Below, piece after piece: positions 42,792 to 52,051 of a stretch of 61,612 nt of DNA (the stretch's first letter is position 1; every line of letters begins with the position of its first letter). The stretch is from Sulfurovum sp. GTDB taxonomy: Bacteria > Campylobacterota > Campylobacteria > Campylobacterales > Sulfurovaceae. Position numbers and translations under genes: made by a program. The notes below the pieces were generated by a model that saw nothing but the letters and a program-made list of their open reading frames with translations, had not been told where the DNA came from and searched no databases. Location: positions 1 to 61,612 of the forward strand of contig JAKIUE010000003.1 in the NCBI GenBank assembly GCA_021647715.1. The letters run 5' to 3'.

Positions 42792-42829
42792 AAACAAAGA
42801 AGTTTCACCGCCTCCCCTCTTCTTTGTTT
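42792..42829 (+). terminator. Rho-independent terminator after ftsZ
   Basis: AAACAAAGAAG ... CTTCTTTGTTT 11-bp stem followed by T residues. Confidence 0.7.
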
Positions 42830-42903
42830 TTAACTTTTTCCCTACTTATTAGCTATATTTTGATATCATAATTGTAAAAGTTTACAATTTAGGATTTTAC
42901 AAA

Positions 42904-43491
42904 ATGAAATATATTAACAAACTCTCTACGATAGCTACAGCATCTGGACTTGGTGCACTTCTTATATCTGGTGTTACAGGCTGTACTGGTAACATACAAC
43001 AAGAAGAACAAGCGCAAGCAAAAGGTGCCTTTGTAATCATAGAAGAAACTGCTCCTGGGAAATACCAAATAAAAGATGAATTTCCAGCAGATGAAACACG
43101 CATCGTACTGAAAAAACTAGATGGAACAGAGCAAATACTTACTCAAGCAGAGCTAGATATACTTATCAAAGAAGAAGCTGCCAAAATAGATGATGGCACC
43201 TCTAATTTAACAAAAGAACAAACCCCACAGATGCAACAACATGGTATGGGATTGGGTGAAACAATCATGGCAAGTATGGGTGGAGCAATGCTCGGAGCAT
43301 GGATTGGTAACAAACTTTTTGGAAACCAAAACTACAAAAATAATCGTAAAGCTGGATACAAGTCTCCATCAACCTACTCAAAAAGTAAAAAATCTTTTAA
43401 TAAACCTAGAGCAAAGTCATCATCTAAAAGAGGTGGGTTCTTTGGGAACAAAAAAAGTGGAGGAAGAAAAGGTGGGTTCTTCGGTGGTTAA
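42904..43491 (+). CDS. UPF0323-type lipoprotein, Gly/Lys/Phe-rich C-terminus
   Basis: Lipobox-like ISGVTGC; C-terminal RGGFFGNKKSGGRKGGFFGG. Confidence 0.8.
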   Translation: MKYINKLSTIATASGLGALLISGVTGCTGNIQQEEQAQAKGAFVIIEETAPGKYQIKDEFPADETRIVLKKLDGTEQILTQAELDILIKEEAAKIDDGTSNLTKEQTPQMQQHGMGLGETIMASMGGAMLGAWIGNKLFGNQNYKNNRKAGYKSPSTYSKSKKSFNKPRAKSSSKRGGFFGNKKSGGRKGGFFGG

Positions 43492-44662
43492 GTTACAAAA
43501 AACCACAGCACTTGACACTGACTACTTAGAGTCACTTGGCTTTGTATGGCATACAGACTCCGATGAGAGTTCTTACATAAGTGACGAGCTTGTAGTACTC
43601 ACTGAGCAAGAGGCCCAAGCTTACTACGAAGCCACAAATGAACTGTACGATATGTACGTAGAAGCTGCAGAGCATGTCATAGAAAATGACCTTTTTCACG
43701 AAATAGGCATCCCTTTTAACTTAGTAGAGCTCATCAAAGAATCATGGGAAAATGATGTGCATTGGCATTTGTACGGACGTTTTGACCTAGCTGGTGGACT
43801 AGATGGTAAACCCATCAAACTTCTAGAATTTAATGCAGACACTCCTACTGCACTCTTTGAGACTGCCATCATCCAGTGGGCGATGCTCAAAAAAAATGAC
43901 ATGGAAGAGGCTAAGCAATTTAATGGACTTTACGAAGCCTTGATTGAGAACTTCAAAAGACTTGTCATCTTAGAAGAAGATGTAAGTAAATTTGAAGAGC
44001 GTTATGATGGTTGGAAGTTTTTGTTCACTTCCATTAGAGGTAACTCTGAAGAAGAAAACACAGTAAGACTCCTGCAACACATAGCTACTGAAGCTGGGTA
44101 TGAGACAGAATTTGCCTACATGGATGACGTTGAGTTTGACGAAGAAGAAGGCATAAGCTACCAAGAGGTAAGCTTTGAACTTTGGTTTAAGCTCATCCCA
44201 TGGGAAGCCATAGCACTTGAAGAGTCTGATTTAGCAATGATACTAAAAAATATCATAGCTAACCAAAAAGCCATCATCTTCAACCCAGCCTACACCCTAC
44301 TCTTCCAAAGTAAAGGTCTACTAAAAATACTTTGGGACCTATATCCTAATCATCCTCTTCTACTTGAAAGTTCATTTGAACAACTTGAGGGACAAAAACA
44401 AGTAAGAAAACCTGTATTCGGTAGAGAGGGTGGAAGTGTCAGTATACTAGATATCGATGGTGATGTCATAGAACATGTAGATGATGACTATGACAATCAT
44501 AAAATGATTTATCAAACCTATACAGAGCTATTGACCGATACTAATGGTGATAGTTATCAAGCTGGTGTCTTTTATGCATATGAAGCTTGTGGTCTAGGAT
44601 TTAGAAAAGGTGCAAAAATACTTGATAATACCTCTAAGTTTGTAGGACATTTAGTCATTTGA
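43484..44662 (+). CDS. Glutathionylspermidine synthase-like (YgiC-type) ATP-grasp protein
   Basis: Start corrected to GTG at 43484, overlapping the upstream stop; WHLYGRFDLAGGLDGKPIKLLEFNADTPTALFE; PLLLESSFE; GREGGSVSI. Confidence 0.85.
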   Translation: MVKLQKTTALDTDYLESLGFVWHTDSDESSYISDELVVLTEQEAQAYYEATNELYDMYVEAAEHVIENDLFHEIGIPFNLVELIKESWENDVHWHLYGRFDLAGGLDGKPIKLLEFNADTPTALFETAIIQWAMLKKNDMEEAKQFNGLYEALIENFKRLVILEEDVSKFEERYDGWKFLFTSIRGNSEEENTVRLLQHIATEAGYETEFAYMDDVEFDEEEGISYQEVSFELWFKLIPWEAIALEESDLAMILKNIIANQKAIIFNPAYTLLFQSKGLLKILWDLYPNHPLLLESSFEQLEGQKQVRKPVFGREGGSVSILDIDGDVIEHVDDDYDNHKMIYQTYTELLTDTNGDSYQAGVFYAYEACGLGFRKGAKILDNTSKFVGHLVI

Positions 44663-44721
44663 CATTTTTTGACATTTTTTATCTATACTTTCCTTATATT
44701 ACAAATCATAAGGAAGAAACC

Positions 44722-44892
44722 ATGAATACAAAACAAATACTAAATCACTACACTAAGACTGCTTTTGAAGAACGAGACATAAAAAATACAACTAAAACCC
44801 CTAAAGATAGATATTATAAAAATCTACATATCAAAGACAAAGAATTACTTAGTTTTGGTTCTGCTCTTTACTGGGTAAATAAAATAGCATAA
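44722..44892 (+). CDS. Small hypothetical protein (56 aa)
   Basis: ATG 44722 preceded by AAGGAAGAA; MNTKQILNHYTKTAFEERDIKNTTKTPKDRYYKNLHIKDKELLSFGSALYWVNKIA. Confidence 0.5.
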   Translation: MNTKQILNHYTKTAFEERDIKNTTKTPKDRYYKNLHIKDKELLSFGSALYWVNKIA

Positions 44893-44914
44893 ATAGTCGT
44901 CTACGTTATTCTAT

Positions 44915-45751
44915 CTATAGTTCACAGCTAGCCTTTTTTCTATGGCAAGATACCTGGATAGTTTTAACTTCATTGGTATCAATACGTACAGCTGTTAAAG
45001 CACCATCCCATAAACAGCCTGTATCAAGAGACAATACATTTTTGTCATGATAAAATCCTAAAGTAGACCAATGTCCAAAGATAATTTTAAGATCTATCTC
45101 TTTTCTATTTTGACATTCAAACCACGGCTTAAGCCCTTTTTCTCTTAATTCTCTTGTAGGAGAACCTTTTTGTTCAAAGTCTAGCTTGTGATCACCATAA
45201 CAATAACGCATACGTGTAAAAGAAGAAACTATATATTTATCAATATCAATGCCTGCAGCACCTCTATCAAAATATGTACTGCCTTCTTTGAACATACTTA
45301 TTAACCAAACTTCAGCATTTTCAGACTGTAATTGTAACTCAATCCGTTTGGCATACTCAATTGCCATACCCAAATCAAACTCAGGAGAAATACCTGCATG
45401 AGCCATACAGTACCCTAATTGATAATCTACATGAAGAAACTTTTGTCTTCTAAGCCAATCTATGAGTTTTTCAGCTTCAAGTGACTCCAATATAGGGTCA
45501 ATAGTAGGATTTGATTTTTTGATGCCATAATATGCTGCAATTAGGGTCATATCATGATTACCAAGTACTATCTCTACACTCTCTCTTATACTGTAAAGAT
45601 ATTCTAATGTTTCAAATGAGCCGTCTCCTCTATTGACCAAGTCTCCTGCTATCCAAAGCGTATCTACTTCAGGATTAAATTTTATCTTCTCCAAAAGTTC
45701 CATAAAAGAACTATAGCATCCCTGAATATCGCCAATAGCCCATACCGACAT
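44915..45751 (-). CDS. apaH: Symmetrical bis(5'-nucleosyl)-tetraphosphatase
   Basis: IGDIQGCYSSF, WIAGDLVNRGDGS, VLGNHDMTLIA, MAHAGISPEF metallophosphatase motifs. Confidence 0.94.
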   Translation of the reverse strand: MSVWAIGDIQGCYSSFMELLEKIKFNPEVDTLWIAGDLVNRGDGSFETLEYLYSIRESVEIVLGNHDMTLIAAYYGIKKSNPTIDPILESLEAEKLIDWLRRQKFLHVDYQLGYCMAHAGISPEFDLGMAIEYAKRIELQLQSENAEVWLISMFKEGSTYFDRGAAGIDIDKYIVSSFTRMRYCYGDHKLDFEQKGSPTRELREKGLKPWFECQNRKEIDLKIIFGHWSTLGFYHDKNVLSLDTGCLWDGALTAVRIDTNEVKTIQVSCHRKKASCEL

Positions 45752-46239
45752 TACATATATCCTAATAAATTTTTATAGGCTTTCACCTTATCTTCGAATT
45801 TCATCGCTGCATATGATGATGAAGGAGAAGGTAAATAAACAGTCTCAATATCTAAATATGAAAAATGTGTCTTAAAAAGAGCCTCTGCTTTTCGACCAGT
45901 AAATGCAATCTTATTAATGCTAATAAATGATTTTAAAATATTATTAATGTCATTAACTTTTTCATCTTCTAAAGAGCTATCAAGCGAGTTTTCACGTCTA
46001 CATTCTCGTATCATATCCCATAAACCAATTCTACACTCTTTAAGTAACCATAACTTTTGATCAAGATTATTTACAGGGTAGCCCGTCACAGCTTCTAAAA
46101 TCTTCCAAAATTTATTACTAGAATGTGCATAGTAAAAGTTTTTTTCAAAAGATTTGATACTAGGAAACGAGCCAAGTATCAGTGTCTGTGTATCTTTATA
46201 CACGATGGGGTCTAGTGGGTGTTCTAAAATTTCACTCAA
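45751..46239 (-). CDS. DNA-deoxyinosine (hypoxanthine) glycosylase, UDG superfamily
   Basis: LILGSFPSIKSFEKNFYYAHSSNKFWKIL, GLWDMI, LPSPSSSYAA. Start reassigned to TTG 46239 with AGGAG six nt upstream; the listed ATG lies inside a repeat element. Confidence 0.85.
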   Translation of the reverse strand: MSEILEHPLDPIVYKDTQTLILGSFPSIKSFEKNFYYAHSSNKFWKILEAVTGYPVNNLDQKLWLLKECRIGLWDMIRECRRENSLDSSLEDEKVNDINNILKSFISINKIAFTGRKAEALFKTHFSYLDIETVYLPSPSSSYAAMKFEDKVKAYKNLLGYM

Positions 46240-46250
46240 TGTATTCTCCT

Positions 46251-46327
46251 GTAGGGTGTTGTCCCATGACAACACCGTGAGTCATTATGTTATAATTATT
46301 TGGTGTTGTAAGGGTACAACACCCTAC
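46251..46327. mobile_element. REP/MITE-like twin-hairpin element with perfect 12-bp terminal inverted repeats
   Basis: TIRs GTAGGGTGTTGT / ACAACACCCTAC; two internal hairpins GGTGTTGT-cccatg-ACAACACC and GGTGTTGT-aagggt-ACAACACC. Confidence 0.7.
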
Positions 46328-46329
46328 GG

Positions 46330-46809
46330 TTATTTGCAAGCCTTACGCATATTTTGGACAATCAACACCAACAACGCTACAGCAAAAATCTTAGAGTTCA
46401 ACTCTGAGCCTTTGTGTGTATTTAAAAACGCCACTGACTGAGTCATAGCCTCACCCTGCTCTTGCATGGCGATGATGTCTGGTATGTAGTACTGTGAAAA
46501 CAAAAGCCCACAAGCCAACACAAAAAACGTCGCTATTTTCGTCACAGTGTCACGCTCAAACTTTTTAAATTTGTACCCCTCATAGAGTACCACAAGGACA
46601 ATCATCACATTGACAATATATGACAAGCGTAAAAAGCTCTCTGTCATTATCTGCCCTTCTTGAAACTGTGTTAAGAGTTCTGCTCCCACATACAAGTGCG
46701 TATTAAATGTTACAGAGGTCACAACTATCCCCGCGTAAAGCATCTGTCCTAGTACCGCAGATAAAAATATGAGGTAGCCCATGGTTACCATTCTAAAGTA
46801 TTTATTCAT
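46330..46809 (-). CDS. Small membrane protein, DUF4149-like
   Basis: Four TM helices; MGYLIFLSAVLGQMLYAGIVVTSVTF. Confidence 0.6.
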   Translation of the reverse strand: MNKYFRMVTMGYLIFLSAVLGQMLYAGIVVTSVTFNTHLYVGAELLTQFQEGQIMTESFLRLSYIVNVMIVLVVLYEGYKFKKFERDTVTKIATFFVLACGLLFSQYYIPDIIAMQEQGEAMTQSVAFLNTHKGSELNSKIFAVALLVLIVQNMRKACK

Positions 46810-47635
46810 TATTATTTCCTTGATTAAATTCTATCACAAACCCTCTATCGTGTCCTGCTAAATCTTTGTAAAACTGTATGGATTTTACTCCAAGTTCATT
46901 AACAAATGCTTGCAATGGCTCTTTTTGGTCATAGCCCATTTCACATGCAAGCCATTTAATGTCTCTTGCTTTGACATCTAAAATGATTTGCTTCAATAGC
47001 TCATCTCCAACCCTACCACCAAACAAAGCTTCTTTAGGTTCATAGTCCACTACATTTGACGCTAATAAAAAATCTTCTGCGATGTACGGAGGGTTAGAGA
47101 CTACAAGTTCTATGGGTTCACTTACCTCATCTATCAAGTTTGATTTTCTAAGTTCTATACGTTCTGACAGTTCATATTTATTAATATTCAACTGTGCTAC
47201 CTTGATGGGTGTATCACAAATGTCTGTAGCTATGCTCTTTAACTTTGGAAACTTTCTAGCCAAAACAATGCTTATGGCTCCAGACCCAACCCCTATCTCA
47301 GCTATACGAGTGATGTTCTCTTTCTTGATGATGTCAGCCACCAAGTCTATGAGTATCTCAGTCTCAGGACGAGGAATAAGTACACCCTCTTCTACATGAA
47401 GATGTATGTCATAAAAACTAGCCTTACCTATGATGTACTCGTAAGGTTCGTTGTTTTTACGTCTTGCTATAAGTTCTTTATATTTTTTAATATCTATAGT
47501 GTCATTATCATGTGTAATGAGATAGGTACGGTCTTGTTGGAGTATATAGGCCAAGAGTAACTCAGCATCATACTGAGGACGTTCACAAGAGTCTTTTAAC
47601 TCTTGTCTTGCCCAAGAAAGGGCTTCTTTAATGGT
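46802..47635 (-). CDS. prmC: Peptide chain release factor N5-glutamine methyltransferase
   Basis: VLIPRPETEILID, IGVGSGAISIVLA, VSNPPYI; start likely internal MTIKEALSWAR. Confidence 0.94.
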   Translation of the reverse strand, partial: TIKEALSWARQELKDSCERPQYDAELLLAYILQQDRTYLITHDNDTIDIKKYKELIARRKNNEPYEYIIGKASFYDIHLHVEEGVLIPRPETEILIDLVADIIKKENITRIAEIGVGSGAISIVLARKFPKLKSIATDICDTPIKVAQLNINKYELSERIELRKSNLIDEVSEPIELVVSNPPYIAEDFLLASNVVDYEPKEALFGGRVGDELLKQIILDVKARDIKWLACEMGYDQKEPLQAFVNELGVKSIQFYKDLAGHDRGFVIEFNQGNNNE

Positions 47636-48911
47636 CATTTTTATCCATAAATGCAAATATTCCATCAGTAGGCAGTGCTGGTTCTTCTATACGCTCTTCC
47701 CCCACTATAGTGTTAGACGCATCAAACCCAAGCTCTTTAAGACGCTCTAGTACTGGTGGGTGCGTGTAGTAAAAGAAGATGACAAAAGGATGTGACTTTG
47801 GAAAGGACTTGTTTTCAGTCACTAGTTTCATCAACGCTGATACTAAGTTCTCTTTACCACCCATGGCAGAACCGAACTCATCTGCTGCGTACTCGTTATG
47901 ACGGCTAACAGCTGACATAAATGGGGTAAATACAAAAGAAAGTAGTGGTAATAAAAGCATAAGCATCGCTATCTGCACACCTGCACTAGGTACTACACCC
48001 ATGTCCAAGAAAAGTGAATCAGGTAGATGTCCAAAAAGGTAAAAGGCTATAAAGAGAAGTAGCCCCATAAGTCCTATGTTTTTCCAGATGTCTCCGTGTG
48101 TGAAGTGCCCTAGTTCATGTCCTATGACTGCTAGGAGTTCTTTGGTGTTGAGCTTTTCTATGAGAGTATCAAAAAGCACCACGCGTTTAGACTTACCCAA
48201 TCCTCCGAAGAAAGCATTCAGCTTCCCATCACGCTTACTTGCATCCATGACAAATATACCATCATTTCTAAGTCCTACTTTGTCCATCATGGCAGAGATT
48301 TCAGATTTGAGTTCGCCTTCTTCTATGGGTGTGAACTTGTTAAACAATGCCATAAATGTAGGCATAAGTACGTTGGCTAGTACTGCTACAGTAAAGATGG
48401 AAACAAATCCCCATAACCACCATGACTCAAAAGAACCTATAATCCACGCTAAAAGAGCAAATATAGCCCCTCCAATGACCACAAACAATGCAGATGACTT
48501 TATAGTGTCAAGTACGTACATCTTCGCTGTCATTTTGTTGAACCCAAAGTCTTCGTCTATCTTAAACTTTTGGTACAGTTCAAAAGGCAAACCTATAACG
48601 TAGTTGACAACGATGAACCCGAACAAAAACAACACTGCTTGTAGTATGGCACTGTCTACTTGCACAAATGATGACAACCAAGCAAACCCTGCAAACACCC
48701 ACCAGATAAACACTAAGTAGTCAACTAAAGTACTAACAAGCCCTAGTTTACCATTGGCGACTGCGTAGTTACCTGCTGTGAGGTATTTGTCTGCTGACAT
48801 GAGTACTGGCGTTTTACGTTTTTCTTCGTTGATGTAGCCTATCTGCATGACTGAGATGTAAAGTTTCATAAAAGTGTAAAGTGAATATAAGATGATGATG
48901 ATTTCTAGCAT
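47628..48911 (-). CDS. M48 family membrane metallopeptidase (CAAX-protease-like)
   Basis: AVIGHELGHFTHGD HEXXH motif, YAADEFG, multiple TMs, N-terminal M48 extension. Confidence 0.93.
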   Translation of the reverse strand: MLEIIIILYSLYTFMKLYISVMQIGYINEEKRKTPVLMSADKYLTAGNYAVANGKLGLVSTLVDYLVFIWWVFAGFAWLSSFVQVDSAILQAVLFLFGFIVVNYVIGLPFELYQKFKIDEDFGFNKMTAKMYVLDTIKSSALFVVIGGAIFALLAWIIGSFESWWLWGFVSIFTVAVLANVLMPTFMALFNKFTPIEEGELKSEISAMMDKVGLRNDGIFVMDASKRDGKLNAFFGGLGKSKRVVLFDTLIEKLNTKELLAVIGHELGHFTHGDIWKNIGLMGLLLFIAFYLFGHLPDSLFLDMGVVPSAGVQIAMLMLLLPLLSFVFTPFMSAVSRHNEYAADEFGSAMGGKENLVSALMKLVTENKSFPKSHPFVIFFYYTHPPVLERLKELGFDASNTIVGEERIEEPALPTDGIFAFMDKNDH

Positions 48912-48976
48912 GTTTTTCCTTGCTTATGTAATGATGGAATATACCTAATCAAGGCTTAAAAAAGTCCAGTCTTGCC

Positions 48977-50548
48977 TTATTTGTTAGCATAAGGTTTGAT
49001 GGTACTTAGTCTTTCATCAACCAAACCACGACCCACAGTAAAATGATACAGTGTTTGATATTCATTTGCTTGCAGTCCTATAACTTCATGTAACATGTCA
49101 TCTAAAAAACACCCTATACCCGTAGCAGATAGATTTAGAGATGTAGTCTCTAGGTATAACTGTTGTCCTATGGCACCACATTCCCAGTAGAGTTCTTTAT
49201 ATCTTGAAGCTCCAAATTCTTGTATTTGTTCTGTAAATTGGGCTAACATGCCTAAGGTAAAGGCACCATGGCTTGCTATTTCTTGGCTACACGATATGCT
49301 TTGTGAGATGGTTTTCATATCGCCATTTTGAAGTTTATAGAGTGCTCCTGCATCAGTATCGACCCTTTCCCAGAGAAATGTCTCTTTTAGTAAACTTTTG
49401 AGTGCTTCTAACTGTGCATCATTTCTTATTAAGATGTAGAGTCCTTGGTCCATCTCTTCTACGCTATGGACAAATACTACCAAGTGTATAGGAGAGTTAT
49501 CTGATTTGACAGAAGCTAAAATGGTTTCAAACTCATTTTTGGTAATCGTACAATCATCTTTATTCATCACTTGTGCAGAGCGTCTATTTAAAACGATATC
49601 TTTGGCTAAACCTGAGATTTTTCTATAAGGGTTTTCTTCGTAAGTGTCATTTTTAAAGTGTTTCAACTCATCTGATAGCGTTGCATCTTCTATCTTTTCT
49701 AAGATATCCCACTTATGCCAGTTAAGACTTAACTGGTTTGCTTTTCCTTCATAGGTGTCTGCTAAAGCATTGCCTAAGGCATTGACATTTATATCTGAAG
49801 TGAGAACCGTATCATCTAAAGTGACCAAGAGTAGCATATCGGGAAGTTCTCTCTCTTCAGGCACGTATCTATGTGCCTGGTCAAAACCTATGAGACTTTG
49901 AAGCTCTGTATCTTTGGTGCGTATAACGTCTATCTTCCATCCTAAGATGAAAGCAGATACTTCTAAGGCTTTAAGTGCATGACCACAATCAAGCTGCGTA
50001 TATCTCCAAGACCGTTCACCATATTTCCAAGCTTCTCTCCAAACTATAGAAGACAAAGAAACCAAAAAACTATTGTTAGGTAAGGCTAACTCGCTAGTTG
50101 CAGAAGAGAGTAGTTCAAGTTGATGTTCAAGTGGGGCATAGTGATGAAGACCATCTTCTATCCCCTCTATGTCTTTAGCTATGATGTAGGCTTCACTTGG
50201 TTGCAAGTTTCCACTTGAAGCGTTACACCTTAAAGCCCATGACTGATCTCCAAACTCTTTTATGGCTGCAAGTCCTAGTGAAAACTGAAAAAATTGTGAC
50301 ACAGACTCCAAACATAAGGGAGCCACTACTTTTTCTTTTTCATCTTTTAATTGTGTAAATATTTGACTGTATTCCAAACTTTTATTTTCAAAAGAAAGAG
50401 CTAGTGTCGTCTTCGTAGTATCGGCATAACTACGATACGGGTCTGGCTGTGTAGCCCAGTCCATATACCCTAAAGACTTGGCATACTGTAGTTGTGAATG
50501 TTTTGTTTCATTGTGATAGGTGTAAACCATTTGTGTATTTTTATCCAT
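48977..50548 (-). CDS. SagB/ThcOx-type nitroreductase with two nitroreductase-like halves
   Basis: RCNASSGNLQPSEAYIIAK, WKYGERSWRYTQLDCGHALKAL (first half); RRSAQVMNK, LETTSLNLSATGIGCFLDD (second half). Confidence 0.88.
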   Translation of the reverse strand: MDKNTQMVYTYHNETKHSQLQYAKSLGYMDWATQPDPYRSYADTTKTTLALSFENKSLEYSQIFTQLKDEKEKVVAPLCLESVSQFFQFSLGLAAIKEFGDQSWALRCNASSGNLQPSEAYIIAKDIEGIEDGLHHYAPLEHQLELLSSATSELALPNNSFLVSLSSIVWREAWKYGERSWRYTQLDCGHALKALEVSAFILGWKIDVIRTKDTELQSLIGFDQAHRYVPEERELPDMLLLVTLDDTVLTSDINVNALGNALADTYEGKANQLSLNWHKWDILEKIEDATLSDELKHFKNDTYEENPYRKISGLAKDIVLNRRSAQVMNKDDCTITKNEFETILASVKSDNSPIHLVVFVHSVEEMDQGLYILIRNDAQLEALKSLLKETFLWERVDTDAGALYKLQNGDMKTISQSISCSQEIASHGAFTLGMLAQFTEQIQEFGASRYKELYWECGAIGQQLYLETTSLNLSATGIGCFLDDMLHEVIGLQANEYQTLYHFTVGRGLVDERLSTIKPYANK

Positions 50549-50616
50549 CGCCTATAGTAACCAATAATTCTAAATGTAGTGAGGGGGTTTATAGTATCTC
50601 AATGATAGCTCCCTAT

Positions 50617-50634
50617 GCGTCTTGTACAAGATGC
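50617..50634. promoter_or_regulatory. Near-perfect 18-bp palindrome upstream of SagB-like gene
   Basis: GCGTCTTGTACAAGATGC (core TCTTGTACAAGA perfect). Confidence 0.4.
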
Positions 50635-50677
50635 TTCTAATCTTTTTACTATCATTTAGCTCTAGTTAGTGCTACTT

Positions 50678-51037
50678 CTATTTTTTATGCAGTATTTTCT
50701 GCGTAGCACCATAAATAATAGGCAGTCTCTCCTCTATAACCTCTTCTACTATATGAAAGTCAATCCCCTCGTAGTCATGAGCTATAAAATTACGCAATTC
50801 ATAGCTACCTTTGATGTCTTGTTTTTCAAAGTGTGTGAGTATGTCCAGCTCGCCACTGTGCAAAAGTTTATCGAACTGCTCTGCTATAGCTGTCAGGTGC
50901 ATCAGTATCGCAGCTCTTGCATTTTGTTCATCTTCAAGAGCAGAGATGATTGTCACTTTTTCTTTTACTATATTTTCTATAAACTCTATCTTCTTAGCTA
51001 TATTTGATATACGATTCAATGCTTTTTTACTATACAT
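50678..51037 (-). CDS. HepT-like (DUF86) toxin
   Basis: R-x4-H motif RNFIAHDYEGID; overlaps mntA-like gene by 8 bp. Confidence 0.88.
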   Translation of the reverse strand: MYSKKALNRISNIAKKIEFIENIVKEKVTIISALEDEQNARAAILMHLTAIAEQFDKLLHSGELDILTHFEKQDIKGSYELRNFIAHDYEGIDFHIVEEVIEERLPIIYGATQKILHKK

Positions 51038-51344
51038 AAATCAACTCTTTTTCTATCTCTTTTTTAAAGCTAGACTTACTATCGAGGTCAAATATATCTA
51101 CATTTGTATGTAAGTTTTTAAGTATCTTAGACTTTATGGTGTTTAGTAGTGCAAAGTAATCATACGCAGAATAGTCGTCTAAAAAATCTTTCTTTTTTTG
51201 TATAGCGATATCTATATCACTATACACATTCTGATGATTACTAGCAAAGCTACCAAAAAGAGCAAGCTTCTGAATGCCAGATGCTTCTAGTTCTGGCTTT
51301 AGCTCTTTAAGGTAGTCGAGTATCTTTTCTTTTGTAAGTTTCAT
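51030..51344 (-). CDS. MntA-like minimal nucleotidyltransferase antitoxin
   Basis: GS-x10-DxD motif LFGSFASNHQNVYSDIDIAI. Confidence 0.9.
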   Translation of the reverse strand: MKLTKEKILDYLKELKPELEASGIQKLALFGSFASNHQNVYSDIDIAIQKKKDFLDDYSAYDYFALLNTIKSKILKNLHTNVDIFDLDSKSSFKKEIEKELIYV

Positions 51345-51396
51345 GGGGTTATTATATCACAAACCAAAGAGTGTAATGCCACTAACCCCTATATAT

Positions 51397-51680
51397 GACC
51401 CACAGATCGGAATGAACAAAAAGGACGTAGACCTGCCATCATCATAAGTAATCAAGTTTTTAACAAACATTTAGGACTTTCATTTGCTTGCCCCATCACC
51501 AATACGAAAAGAGATTTTCCTTTTCATGCAAAAGTTGAAAGTGACAACATTGCAGGCTACATCATGGCAGAACAGATGAAGTCTATAGATTATAACTCTA
51601 GAAAGATTACATTTATAGAAAAAGCGGATGAGAAGAGTATCAATCGCATATTGGGGATTACTGATAGTATTTTGGATTGA
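51397..51680 (+). pseudogene. Decayed MazF/PemK-family toxin
   Basis: DPQIG then, after a 1-nt frameshift, NEQKGRRPAIIISNQVFNKHLGLSFACPITNTKRDFPFHAKVE...INRILGITDSILD; N-terminus missing. Confidence 0.8.
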
Positions 51681-52010
51681 AATTAGGGCTATTTACTACG
51701 ATTACGTTCACCTGACACCTAATCTTTTAGTGAAGTTACTTTTAGAAAGTATGGTTTTAAGATTTAATAACTTCATGGTTGTGTAGATTGGATTCTTGAG
51801 TTTATCGTTGATAATGTTGATGATTTGTATTTCAATGGACACTTTTTACCCTCTTGTTTGGAAGGTATATTATAGCTAAAATCCCCGTATATGGGGCTTT
51901 GTATGGGGATGTATTTCATAGATATTATGTGTTGTTAAGGGTTGTGAAGCAATAGAGATTCATGCTTGCGACTAAGGGGGTTTGGAGTGTTATTTGTGTA
52001 TTATTTAGGT

Positions 52011-52051
52011 GCGAAAGTTAAGTTAGTAAAGTCTAGCAAACTTAACCTCGC
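52011..52051. repeat. Inverted repeat/hairpin upstream of DUF2846 gene
   Basis: GCGA-aa-GTTAAGTT-(14 nt)-AACTTAAC-c-TCGC. Confidence 0.55.

Noticed and set aside
43241-43483. N-terminal extension of the ATP-grasp ORF
   Set aside because: Out-of-frame overlap with the UPF0323 lipoprotein C-terminus; conserved region starts at GTG 43484.
44659-44721. N-terminal extension of the 77-aa ORF
   Set aside because: Encodes the promoter-like TGAC repeat region; ATG 44722 has the RBS.
46240-46275. N-terminal MLSWDNTLQENT of the glycosylase ORF
   Set aside because: Mostly encoded by the inserted repeat element; the TTG with AGGAG at 46239 is the better start.
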